Of a stretch of 64,000 nt of DNA, positions 1 through 9,612 are shown piece by piece. Where the stretch lies: assembly GCA_014773175.1 (NCBI GenBank), contig VXCM01000438.1, positions 408,492 to 472,491 of the forward strand, given 5' to 3'. The stretch comes from Lucifuga dentata. Lineage: Eukaryota; Chordata; Actinopteri; Ophidiiformes; Bythitidae. A program made the translations under genes and the position numbers. The notes under the pieces were generated by a model. It searched no databases. It was not told the DNA's origin and saw only the letters and a list, made by a program, of their open reading frames with translations. How positions within the stretch are numbered: the stretch's first letter is position 1; each line of letters starts with the position of its first letter.

Positions 1-1982
1 TTATTCTAACATTATAAGAATGTAATATCTCTCTGAATGACTCCATCTCTATCTCTTTGACTGTGATTTTGTTACGTCAAATCAGACAACATGCCTGAAA
101 GTATTGAAAAGTCACTTAAATAGTATTTGAAAAGTTGTTCTTAATTGTACCGTTTACTTTTTTGATAAAGAGTTTTTTATCTACCAGTGTTTGTCAGGAG
201 AGCTCATTGTTGTCTCTGTAATCTTACAGTCTATAGCCCCTAGTACATTCATCTGTTCATGCTGCATTGCAGTGGCTTTTGGCAGAACTGTACTGAACTG
301 CAAAGTAAACCTTTCTGAATTTAGCCTACTTATCTTGTTAGCGGCATCTAACATCAAACATGTATATGGTCTTACTGACCTGTGCCTAGGTTAATGTTTG
401 CACATTTGAGCATTTGTTTCAAATGAATGATGACAGAAATAGTTAGAGCCCTTATATTGCAGTTAAATGATTAAAAAAAAAAAAGAAACATTTGGGTATT
501 TGTGTTGCTGCTGTAGATTGGACAGACTGCTTCTCTGGTCAGACGACTGACCTGCAGCGTGTGTTTGTGTGGTATGTGGTAGGCTTTGTGGTCAGATGAC
601 CTTGTTGACACACACTGTTGATGATTAGGTGCCAGTGAAGCCTCTTGAGTGAGCTCAGACTTAAAATTCAGAATGTTAAAAGTAGCCTGAGTGTTTTATC
701 AAAGACAGTGACAAAGACTTTGTCATATACATTCTAATTTCTTGTCTTTTCCTTTAACTATTTGTGTATGCAAGCACAAAAGTAAGGGATGCACAGCAAT
801 TAAATTATTTGTTTGAATTTCAAATTTCAAAGCAGTGACATGTACATTCTCATAGTACCTTAAATAGCATTATGTGGGGAGTTAAACCAGCTGAGCATTG
901 ATATGGTGTAGCATTGATGTGGTCCATCTGGTAATTGCAAGATTACAATATAGTTGTTTTACATTTCTCTTAAAAGGCATAAAGGTCAAATAAAATTTAG
1001 GTCTAACAGATATTGGATTGTTGGATCTGTTATTTATAGTTACAGATAACTAGTGCAGTTCAAAATGTGTCTGTTTGGAACGGGCCGGACTTTATAGTGT
1101 GTGCCGCAGCCTGCCTGCCATAATTTTGTTCTGCACGTCCTTGTGAGCTAGCTTTGTTTGCTGTATGGGGTTGAGTTGAGGCCTGTTCCACTGGACCAGA
1201 GCACATGCTGCCATGCTCAGAGTGTATCCTGCCGTGCAGGCTACTTTTTACTGACACAGCTCAATTTGAGAACTGCTCATCCAAACTACTTTGCACACAA
1301 CACTGCATATCCTTGGGTTCTGAGCAATAAACCTGCTGAATATCAACGTCATACAGTGCTGGGTCCTAGAGATAATGATGCCACAGACAGACAGACAGAG
1401 ATTCCTGCCTTTATAGCTGGATATCTTTCATGTCTTGTTTTTGTATGATACTAGTGGAAGTTTCCTTGAAATCTTATTCTTTTGCTTTACTGAAGGTTAT
1501 TTGGGTTCTAGAATGTCCATTATAATTATTATAATATTATAATAATAATATATAATAATATAATATAATATAATAATATAATATAATATCTATTATAATG
1601 TCCTCTGCTTATCCGGGTCGGGTCGCAGTGGCAGCAGCCCATACTTCCCTGTCCCCGGAATGTGTTTGCTATATATATATAAAATATAACTGCTATATAT
1701 ATATATATATATATAATGTAGAATGTGTTTGCTATAAATAATCACTGAAGCCTTTTTTGACCAAAATATACTTAAACCATACTCAAGTGTTTGGATTTTT
1801 TGTGTGTGTGTTTTATTGGTGCCTCATTTAGAAAGTAGTGCCAAAGTAATATTTTTAGGCAAAGGCCAGAATTGGTAGATGTCAAACCATGAGGCATTTT
1901 CTACATCCACACTTTTCCTACGTCAAAGTAGATGTTTGTTCTTAATCTTGACACAGAGTGATGTGTGTGTTTCTTCCTGCAG
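1..1982 (+). other. prdm2: prdm2 intron (3' part)
   Basis: No exon of the PR domain or its linker can be read here in any frame, so I treat it as intron up to the acceptor TTCTTCCTGCAG that ends at 1982. It holds an AT-rich TAATA/TA tract (about 1520-1715) and a small dispersed-repeat fragment at 1602-1656. The stretch 1078-1210 is somewhat richer in GC than its surroundings. In mammals the short RIZ2 transcript starts inside this part of the gene, but I see no convincing promoter signal here. Confidence 0.7.
1520..1720. repeat. AT-rich tandem repeats around a dispersed-repeat fragment
   Basis: About 70 bp of TAATA/TAATAA repeats is followed by a fragment at 1602-1656 with the core CTTATCCGGGTCGGGTCGC, a sequence I recognise as common beside teleost microsatellites. 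Two (TA)n tracts then run to about 1715. A 16-bp unit, GAATGTGTTTGCTATA, occurs at 1658-1673 and again at 1721-1736 on either side of the TA tracts, which suggests local duplication or slippage. Confidence 0.75.
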
Positions 1983-2087
1983 CAAGGAGAAAGCTGCTGG
2001 AGCAAGCTAGACAAGCTGGTTTGGGTGGATTCAAGAAAACAAGTGGAACCAAATCAACCATCAAAGAGATGTGGGATGGGGTGGAAG
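1983..2087 (+). CDS. prdm2: prdm2 internal coding exon (linker between PR domain and acidic region)
   Basis: A 105-nt exon bounded by acceptor TTCTTCCTGCAG and donor GGAAG|GTAAGT. It starts with two bases that finish a split codon, then reads RRKLLEQARQAG, a basic KK/T-rich stretch, and ends EMWDGVE plus one base. That single base joins the two bases opening the next exon to make a glycine, giving the junction WDGVEGPKEEDEKP, which aligns with human PRDM2 DSAEGPKEDEEKP. The exon is a multiple of three, so skipping it would keep the frame. Its ATG at 2069-2071 lies where human Met202, the reported start of the PR-less isoform RIZ2, lies. The junction alignment is strong; the first 25 residues diverge from human. 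Confidence 0.85.
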
Positions 2088-2261
2088 GTAAGTCAACTCA
2101 GTGTCGTTGATTATCATGTTTTGAATGTTTTCACTTGCTCTTTCATTTAACTTTTCTCAGAATATATTTAATTTTTAGGCTCTTACCAATTTTTGTTGAA
2201 GATTCTTTAAGTGATTTGATGAGAGAGACTAATTTTGGCACTCTTAATAAAATATTTTCAG
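2088..2261 (+). other. prdm2: prdm2 short intron (174 bp)
   Basis: It starts GTAAGT and ends AATATTTTCAG. The reading frame of the giant exon stays open through its last 127 bp (an ATG at 2135), so a naive ORF call adds about 42 false residues at the N-terminus. Those residues are hydrophobic and Leu/Phe-rich, unlike the acidic exon that follows, and have no PRDM2 counterpart. Confidence 0.85.
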
Positions 2262-5200
2262 GTCCTAAGGAGGAGGATGAGAAGCCATCACCCTTGAGGC
2301 CTTCACAGGTATTCCAGGAAACGCATGCCATGGAAAGCACTGAGCATGGAGATATGCAGGACATGTCTGTGGTAATGAATGACAGGGGGAATGGGGAGGA
2401 AGAAGAAGAAGAAGATGAGGAGGAGGAGGAGGAGAAAGAAGATGTGGATGATTTGGAGGATCCAGATGAAGTAAAACAGTTGGTACTCCTGCAAACCGCT
2501 CAGCAATCTGTGGCTGATTTCTCGCAAAGTAAGCACTCTGATCCATCTCTAACCTGTGGTGATACAGATAAAGAGAGCCACAATAATCCACAGACCAAGA
2601 TAGGCTCTCCCTCATTTGCAGGGCAAGAACCAGAGATCGACCCCGACCCTGATCTTGACCCTGACCCTGATGGTGACTTTGATGATGACCCTCATGGAGA
2701 CTCATATCCCTGTCAGCACTGTGAGCGGCACTTCTCAACCAGGCAGGGTCTGGAACGCCATTTACATATTCATGCAATGACCAACCAGCAAACACAAGTG
2801 TTTAAGTGCCGGTATTGTAGTAAATCGTTTGGCTCACAGGTGGGGCGGCGGCGGCATGAGAGACGGCATGAGAGCGGATTTAAGAAAAGGCCTGGTTCCC
2901 TCACTGGAACTTCTAGTCTGCTTAGTCCTGTGGTGCAGACTGATGGATTGAGTCCTGACTGTACTAGCCCAACTAGTCACTACATAGCCATTGGGGCCCA
3001 GTTTAGTGGGGGACCTCTTCAAAACTCTGAGATGCAGAGAAAGGAGTTGGGGCCCCATGTTGACCGTCCTTTTATAATGGATGAGAATGGAGAGTCAAAG
3101 GAACTTCATCCTTGCAAGTACTGTAATAAAGCATTTGGCACCCACACAAACATGCGGCGCCATCAACGCAGAATACATGAGCGCCACTTGCTGCCAAAGG
3201 GTGTTCGCAGGAAAGGCATGCTGCTTCAAGAGGCATCAATGCAGCAACAGCAGCAGCAGCCTGGGGAATCCCCCAGCACCAGCCCCCCACCTGTCTATGT
3301 GCCCAGTGCAGACACAGAAGATGAGGCAGACAGGGACGATTACGTTGTTGACATATCCAAAAACATCTCCGAGAATTTAAGCTTCTACATTGATGGTAAG
3401 ATTCTGTCAACTAGTTCCGTAAGTACCTGTGAGGTGATAGAGGTGGACTCCAGATCTGCGGCTCTGTTTGGTCTTGATACGGTCATTATTAGCCCAAATC
3501 AGATCAGTCAGACACTGAAGGTGGAGAGCAGGACCAGTGCCGTCAAGCAGATCTCCAACATAGGCCAGCCATCATCTAAAAGGAGAACATCGACACCTCC
3601 ACTCATTCCTAGCCTCAAATTGGAGACAGAAACAGAATCTTCATCGTCTTCATCATCCTTTACAGCTTCCTCATCGAACTTGTTGGTGGGAAACCTGTTG
3701 CAACAAGCCACAGATTCATCTACTTTTCAAAGAGAGAAAACAGTCTATCTCTCACCTAAGCTCAAACAGCTGCTTCAGACACAAGATATTCACAAGTCAG
3801 CCATTGCTGTGTTAACAGAAAGCCATAAACTGGCCTCCCCTCTAACAGTCTCACCTTTGCAAGGTGGTTCAGGCAGGTTTAAGAGAAGGACAGGCTCCCC
3901 GCCCTCATCTCCACAGCTCAGTCCTGCACAGAAAGTGGAGAGCTGTAAAACTGAGCAAGGGAGCTCTTACACCCTTAAGGTGCCAAAGGTGGAAAGCCAC
4001 AGCATGTCCTCTGCTGGAAGCGTGTTGGAAAATGATGATAATGAGGACAGTCACAGCCCTTCTGGAAATAATATGTCCAGCCAAGTGTCCTCTAGTAGTG
4101 GAGGAAATTCTTGTAATCAGCAGCCCTTGGACCTGTCTAACTCTGTCAGCAGAAGAAATGACAGCTTCAACATAGTTCTTGGGGATTCAGCACTTGATTT
4201 AAGCATGCATCGGAAGAGTATACTTGAGCCCGAATTAAAGGGAAGTTCAGCATCACAGCCACTGATAAAGAAGAGGAAACCTAACACGAGCATGCTTGAA
4301 AAGGTGCTGATGAATGAATATGTTGGTCTAACCTCAGCGAGAGAAGAGGGCCCCTTAGCAAACCTAAGTTGTCCTCAGTCTCATTCTCCAAATGCTGCAT
4401 TAGAGTCTGCCCACCCCTCTCCGCCCTCTTTGACCCCTGTCACGATGAACCCCTCTTCACCTGGTACCTCCAGCATGACATCTCCAACTCCGCCGCCTCC
4501 TATTCTACCTACTATACCCTCACCACCAACTATGCCTAGCTCTCCGCTTTCTCAGCCTTCAGACTGCTCTGCCCAGAGACCTCTTCCTGTTCTCTCACCC
4601 AAAATGTCTCCAAGTTCAGTTGAACCCGAATCCATTTTAGAGTCGGAGGAGATGTCTTTGGCTGAAGGGAATGGAAGTGGAGAAGAGGATAGCCATACCC
4701 CTGAGCCAATGGATTCCCTTGACTCCTCAGTTGAAGATGCCCTTAATAGTTCAACGATACCGAGCGCTTCTGAGCCCACGTCAGTTGATCTGCCCACACC
4801 AGAACGCGATGTTTCTCTGAATACAACTTGCAGCAGTTTGCTAAATAGTAACCTGAACCAAGACCTTGATTCAGTAACAGAGAAGTCTCTGTGCTCTGAT
4901 GTTGCTGTCCTCTCATCCCAGCAGGAATCCTCATCTTCCGCATCTCCTCCTCCCAAATCAAAAGAACCATCCCCCTCGTTGGTTTCACCACTTCTCACTC
5001 ATGTTGTAATAAAAGAAGAGCCTTCCCACTGCATAGATGAGTTGTCAATTATGAATAACGCGCCTCAGCCTGCCTCTCCCGATAAACCACCTGAAAAACC
5101 CTCTGAAGTAGAGGAAGTTGACTCGACATACTGCAAGACGTTTGTGTGTAATGTCTGTGAAGAGCCGTTCACCTCCATCAAAGAGCTCAGCGGACATATC

Positions 5201-6829
5201 ACAGAGCATGCTGCAGATTGGCCCTTTAAGTGTGAGTTCTGTGTGCAGCTGTTTGGAGATGCTCCAATGCTGTTGGGTCATCGAACGTCCCTACACGGAG
5301 TGGGCAGAATATTCGTGTGCTCCATTTGCTGCAAGGAGTTTGCATTTCTTTGTAACCTCCAGCAGCACCAAAAGGATCTGCATCCAAATCAGACATGCAC
5401 ACACACAACCATAGAGAGCGGTAAGCTTAGGCCTCAAAACTACACAGATCCATCCAGAGTCAAAGAGGAAAGCAGTCCATCAACACCAGCACCAGAGGCT
5501 GCTAATGAAGCTGCTTTACATAATGTCTCTGATTTAGCTAAAGAAGAGTCTGATGTTAATGGTAATCATGCAGGTGATGATGATGGGCCTGAGGACCCCA
5601 ATGAGGAGCTATACACTACAATAAAGATCATGGCCTCAGAGGGAGGAAAGCCTAAAGGCCCAGATGTCCGCCTTGGCATTAATCAACACTACCCCAGTTA
5701 TAAACCCCCCCCTTTTCCCTACCACAGCCGCTCTCATGCAGGTTCTGTAGCTTCAGCAACCAACTTCACCACGCACAACATACCACAAACCTTTAGCACT
5801 GCCATCCGCTGCACTAAGTGTGGTAACAGCTTTGACAACATGCCTGAACTGCACCAGCACATATTAGCCTGCGCAAGTGCTAGTGATAAGAAGCGTTACA
5901 CTCCCAAGAAAAACCCCATCCCCCTCAAGCAAATAGTCAAGTGTCAGAATGGAGCTTTGTCACCCTCAGCAGCCAATGCAGGCCAGAATGCTTTCCGTCG
6001 AATGGGTCAACCAAAGAGACTAAATTTTAATCAGGAGCCCACTGGTAAAACTAAAATGAGTGCCCTCAGTAAGAAGAAAAACCAGCTGGTCCAGAAAGCC
6101 ATTTCACAGAAAAATAAAATGGCTACTTCTGCAAAGAAAGCTGCTGTTAAAGTTGAAGAAGCTCAGGAGCCTAATGTCTGCCCCCACTGCAGTCGAGAGT
6201 TTACCTACCCTGCGAGTCTCAGTAAACATGTTGCTGTTAGCTGTCCCATGAGGCCCATTGTCAAAAAGGGCAAAAAAGGTTTAGTAGAGGTGAAAAAAGA
6301 AGCAGCATCTGTGGTAGATAAAAACATGAACCTTAGGAGAAAAGTTTCAGACAGTGAAACACAGCAGGCAGAGACAGACTCCAAACCTCTGGGAAAGACG
6401 AGAGCTCGCAGCTCTGGTTCAGCAGAGCCCGAAACCTCCCAGGCAAGCAAAGGAAAAACCCCAGCTACGCCTGGCCGGTATAAGAGGCCTGCATCCTTCC
6501 CAGCAGCAGTTCTCCCCAGCAAAAAAAGAAAGAAGGGCCAAATCCAGTCTCTACCTCCCACGCCATTGCCCCCCGACACCTCCAGTGAAGCGGCACCACG
6601 GCCAGCCATGAGGATGCAGCGCATGGGCAAGGAGGCAGTACCCAAGAGGTTAGCACAGGCCAAATCACCACCGCAACAGCTGAAGAAGGAGGAACGGTTC
6701 TCCCTTCGAACAAGGGAGAGAGTCGGTGGTCCAGTCACAAGAAGCTTACAAATGGCCAGCACAGGTCCTTCTGCTGAGACGAAACCTGAGGAACCTCCCA
6801 TCCAAGAGCCAAAAGAGACTCAGGTGTGA
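2262..6829 (+). CDS. prdm2: PR domain zinc finger protein 2 (PRDM2/RIZ), giant zinc-finger exon
   Basis: One exon of about 1522 residues. RIZ1 is a nuclear protein; its PR domain, on exons outside this window, is reported to be a histone H3K9 methyltransferase, and the zinc fingers bind DNA. Seen in order: an acidic Glu/Asp run (2396-2476); an Asp-Pro repeat (2639-2701); C2H2 fingers at about 2705 (YPCQHCERHF), 2801 (FKCRYCSKSF) and 3107 (HPCKYCNKAF); LKQLL (3761-3775), an LxxLL nuclear-receptor-type motif; PLDLS (4124-4138), a CtBP-type motif; a Pro/Ser-rich stretch (about 4380-4630); fingers at 5141, 5225 and 5313; a C2HC-like finger at 5804 (IRCTKCGNSF); and a last finger at about 6175 (VCPHCSREF). 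Several blocks near-match human PRDM2, such as CNLQQHQKDLHP and NIPQTF. The reading ends QV then TGA at 6827. A possible donor CAG|GTGTGA at 6823/6824 could instead join an exon at 7120. Teleosts often keep two copies (prdm2a/prdm2b); which this is cannot be told here. Confidence 0.96.
2396..2476 (+). repeat. prdm2: in-frame GAA/GAG repeat encoding an acidic run
   Basis: A purine-rich trinucleotide tract inside the coding exon gives an almost unbroken Glu/Asp stretch. Human PRDM2 has a comparable Glu/Asp run at the same place, so the character is conserved even though the repeat length is probably free to vary. Confidence 0.85.
2639..2701 (+). repeat. prdm2: in-frame GACCCT-type repeat encoding Asp-Pro units
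   Basis: Degenerate six-base units (GAC CCT / GAT CTT) encode alternating Asp and Pro, then an Asp-rich tail, directly before the first zinc finger. I do not remember such a repeat in human PRDM2, where the residues before this finger are DVFETFMFPCQHC. It looks like a lineage-specific expansion. Confidence 0.7.
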
Positions 6830-7119
6830 CATCATAGCCATGTTTGATTGTGAAGTTTTTTTCTATAATGCAGTCTTGGTTATAGATTAGATTAAGGCTT
6901 ATAGTTAAAAAAAAAGACACATAAAACAACAAACACTTCACAGTCCATTTACTTGCTGTACAAATCATTTAGTTTGATTCTGACATTAAGAATCTAAATT
7001 GTCTTTTACTCTTTACTTTGTATTGCAGCATTTCAGTCAGTGCCAAAAAGTTGTTTTTGGATACCAGCCCGAGATCAGCAACTCTCCAGTGTAACTCTTG
7101 TTTGTCTTGTCCTTTACAG

Positions 7120-7137
7120 GAGGTGCTGATGAAGTGA
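7120..7137 (+). CDS. prdm2: possible alternative last coding segment of prdm2
   Basis: If CAG|GTGTGA at 6823/6824 is spliced to the acceptor at 7118-7119, the frame continues as EVLMK and stops. Mammalian PRDM2 also has alternative C-termini after its giant exon. The donor is only moderate, and no transcript evidence is available to me. Confidence 0.4.
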   Translation, partial: EVLMK

Positions 7138-8816
7138 GCCACGTGGACATCGAGGACATTTAGAGAAAAATGTTGCCCACCTCTGGACTCTGACAGCACT
7201 GAGGCTGATCTTTGTGGTGGGCTGATTCACTCAAGCCAAGTGAAGTCTATTTATCTCAACTGCCTCACTGGATTTAAGGAGGGAAATCTTTTTATCTTCC
7301 ATCTGTCATCAGAACTGAGCCTCGATTTTTAGCCAGCCTTGCAAAAAAAAACAAAAAAACAAAACCCTAGAAACTGTAAATGACAATGATTTAATAATAT
7401 ATACCACGTGTCATTACTTGACCCAAAACAGTAACATTTAGGGCTCCATTATGTTGGAAAGCTGATATACTGCAAAAGGCAATCAATGTATCAGTTCATG
7501 AAACTTGTTCGCTCTTTTTGTTCCACGTTTTCCCCATTTATTTAGATGTTTGGATGTTTCCGGAGACTTTTATTGCATGTACTGAATAGTTAAACTAGAT
7601 TAAGCCAATTTCCATGTCTCTCTCCAATGAGCACCTACTTTAGTTACGTTGATTTGCAAAATAATATGTATGTTTGATTTAAAATTCTGTAGTCGTAGAA
7701 TATATTTTATTGGCATATTTTTGTTTGGGAAACAAAAATGAAAATGGCAGTGATTTACTGCAAAAATTGGTCCTCAGGAACACTGTATATGTGTGAGATA
7801 AATATGTGTATGGTATGTTTGGATGTGTGGCCTAACAGCTATTCCTTTGGTCTCAATCTAAAGTATGTTTTTAACTTTCTTTCTAATATATTTTCCTTTA
7901 TCTGACATTATAGAGCTGGAAGTTCCATTTGTAAAATTTTGAGTGTCGTCTCCTAAAATATGATCAGGTAACCAGTTTGGGGGAAAGTACTGCCACAAAT
8001 CTCCTTTTTTGTTAACATTTTGGGTTTAGCATCTCTCAGAATGAATTTTTTTAACATCACTCATGTTGCCCAGTGTTCTTACAGCACTTTAAAGTGAACT
8101 GCCAAAATTCTAGCTGGATAAGTAATACATTGGTTTAAATGATGAATAATGGAATGTATTCAGGTCTGTTGCACTTTGCAGACACTTGGTAATTTGCGGC
8201 CGACTTTGGTACAAATTATTCATCTAAAAATCTGCTTTTACTGCCTTTAACCCAACTACGTCTCAGTTGATTGTTCCTATTAAGTTGCAAAAGATACATG
8301 AACCAATGTATGATCCCTGAAGATTACTACTCAAATACTAGAATGAAATGTTGAGTGCAGCAATTATTTTATTTTATTTTAGTCCGTTTTAAGTGGAGGT
8401 GTAAAAAGTTGTTTCACTTGTTTTTTTTGTTCTAGGAGCCATGCTGCAGCAATGTAACAGAAAACTTTCTGTTTCTGACAAAATCATCTTTGTTTAAGTG
8501 AGCTTAGTATATTTAGTAAGAGTGTACATGACAAAAATCCCATTAGGTCCCTCCAGATTAAATATCTTATTAGTTTATAGGGTCTTTAGTTCTCATTGCA
8601 GTTTTCATGTCCGCTTATCACTGAGAATGCAGACCCAGGCAGTGCTAAAATGGTTGTAGCATGGGAAATGAAATTGAACAATATGATTTGAAGCTATTTT
8701 ATATTTCCATGGGAAATCTAAATGTTTTGCCTTGCAGCATCAATGTTATCTATATAAGGATGAACAAAGACAAAAATCTCTAATGACCTCAAGTAAAGTG
8801 TTGCTGTAATTGACTT

Positions 8817-8822
8817 AATAAA
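8817..8822 (+). terminator. prdm2: prdm2 polyadenylation signal AATAAA
   Basis: A canonical hexamer at the end of an otherwise featureless 3' region. It is followed within 5-35 bases by a T-rich and then TTTTACTGTTTTGC stretch, as expected downstream of a cleavage site. I saw no other canonical AATAAA between 6830 and here. Confidence 0.6.
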
Positions 8823-9519
8823 AAGTTTTTCAGTTTGCATATAGCTTTTACTGTTTTGCTCACAGTGTTCCAAGGTCACATGAAAATCAAGAATACTTTG
8901 TAGATTCAAAAGGAGAACATGTGATTAAGTTCGATCAGAGGTGAGTCTTATGTCCTGCTGGCAACTAATTTAATTCTTCATTTTTAACATAACATCTACC
9001 TGCCATTGAAACTGAATATATTTCCTCGATCTAGCATTTACTTATTGCCCTCGACCTAGAACCAGCCAAGTTATGAAAAATGAATTTCACTTTCCATTTT
9101 ATTTGAGTTTGATAGAGGGTAGTGCTTAGGAAAAAAATTGATTTTACATAATAAAGTTGTTCCCATTACTCCACAGGTCAGCATGCTGATGGGGGCCCTG
9201 GCCATCAACAGCCTGGTAGCTGCTGAGAGAGCTGTATCTATTTTAGGAGAGTGCACTTGTCAGGGGGGGTTGATATGTGAGTCATACTGTACCTGGAATT
9301 GTTACTGTACTTTGGAGCTTACAATGCAAAGTGTAAAAGAATTGTTAGTTTTTGATATTTGATTTTTGGGCTTTTTTGTATTAGAAGGGTAATTCTTGCT
9401 TGAATTGGCAAATTTTAAAGGGTTTTTGATAAACATCTAAAGTAGACAAGTTTTCTGTTTATAAATTTAGCTTACGAAGAAAAGGTATAGACCGCACACT
9501 GAATTTAAAGCTCCCAAAG

Positions 9520-9612
9520 GTTTATTGGTGTTTATTGGTGCAACGTTTCAACCGACAAGGTCTTCCTCAGTCTCCCTGCCTGAGGAAGACCTTGCCGGTC
9601 TAACCTTTTCTT
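9520..9612 (-). mobile_element. foldback fragment of a fish retroelement, possibly Penelope-like
   Basis: Reading CTGAGGAAGACCTTG occurs on the minus strand (9570 to 9556) and again on the plus strand (9580-9594), giving 15-bp perfect inverted arms around a 9-bp centre. The minus-strand copy continues TCGGTTGAAACGTTGCACC, the wording of a very common fish repeat end. A tandem GTTTATTGGT unit flanks it on the left. The layout CTGAGGA, short stem, GAAAC resembles a hammerhead ribozyme core, and such motifs are known at the ends of Penelope-like elements. No coding part remains. Confidence 0.55.

Larger units (their letters stand above)
6830..8840 (+). other. prdm2: prdm2 3' untranslated region, with a possible last intron and exon
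   Basis: About 2 kb of AT-rich sequence with no reading frame. A good acceptor (polypyrimidine tract, then CCTTTACAG) ends at 7119. If the donor at 6824 is used, the exon at 7120 adds five codons and a TGA at 7135-7137; otherwise this is plain 3' UTR. The mRNA probably ends shortly after the AATAAA at 8817, which is followed by a T/GT-rich stretch. Confidence 0.65.

Noticed and set aside
2265..6801. Several long frames antisense to prdm2 or in its other plus-strand frames
   Set aside because: They mirror the codon bias of the giant exon and have no independent features.
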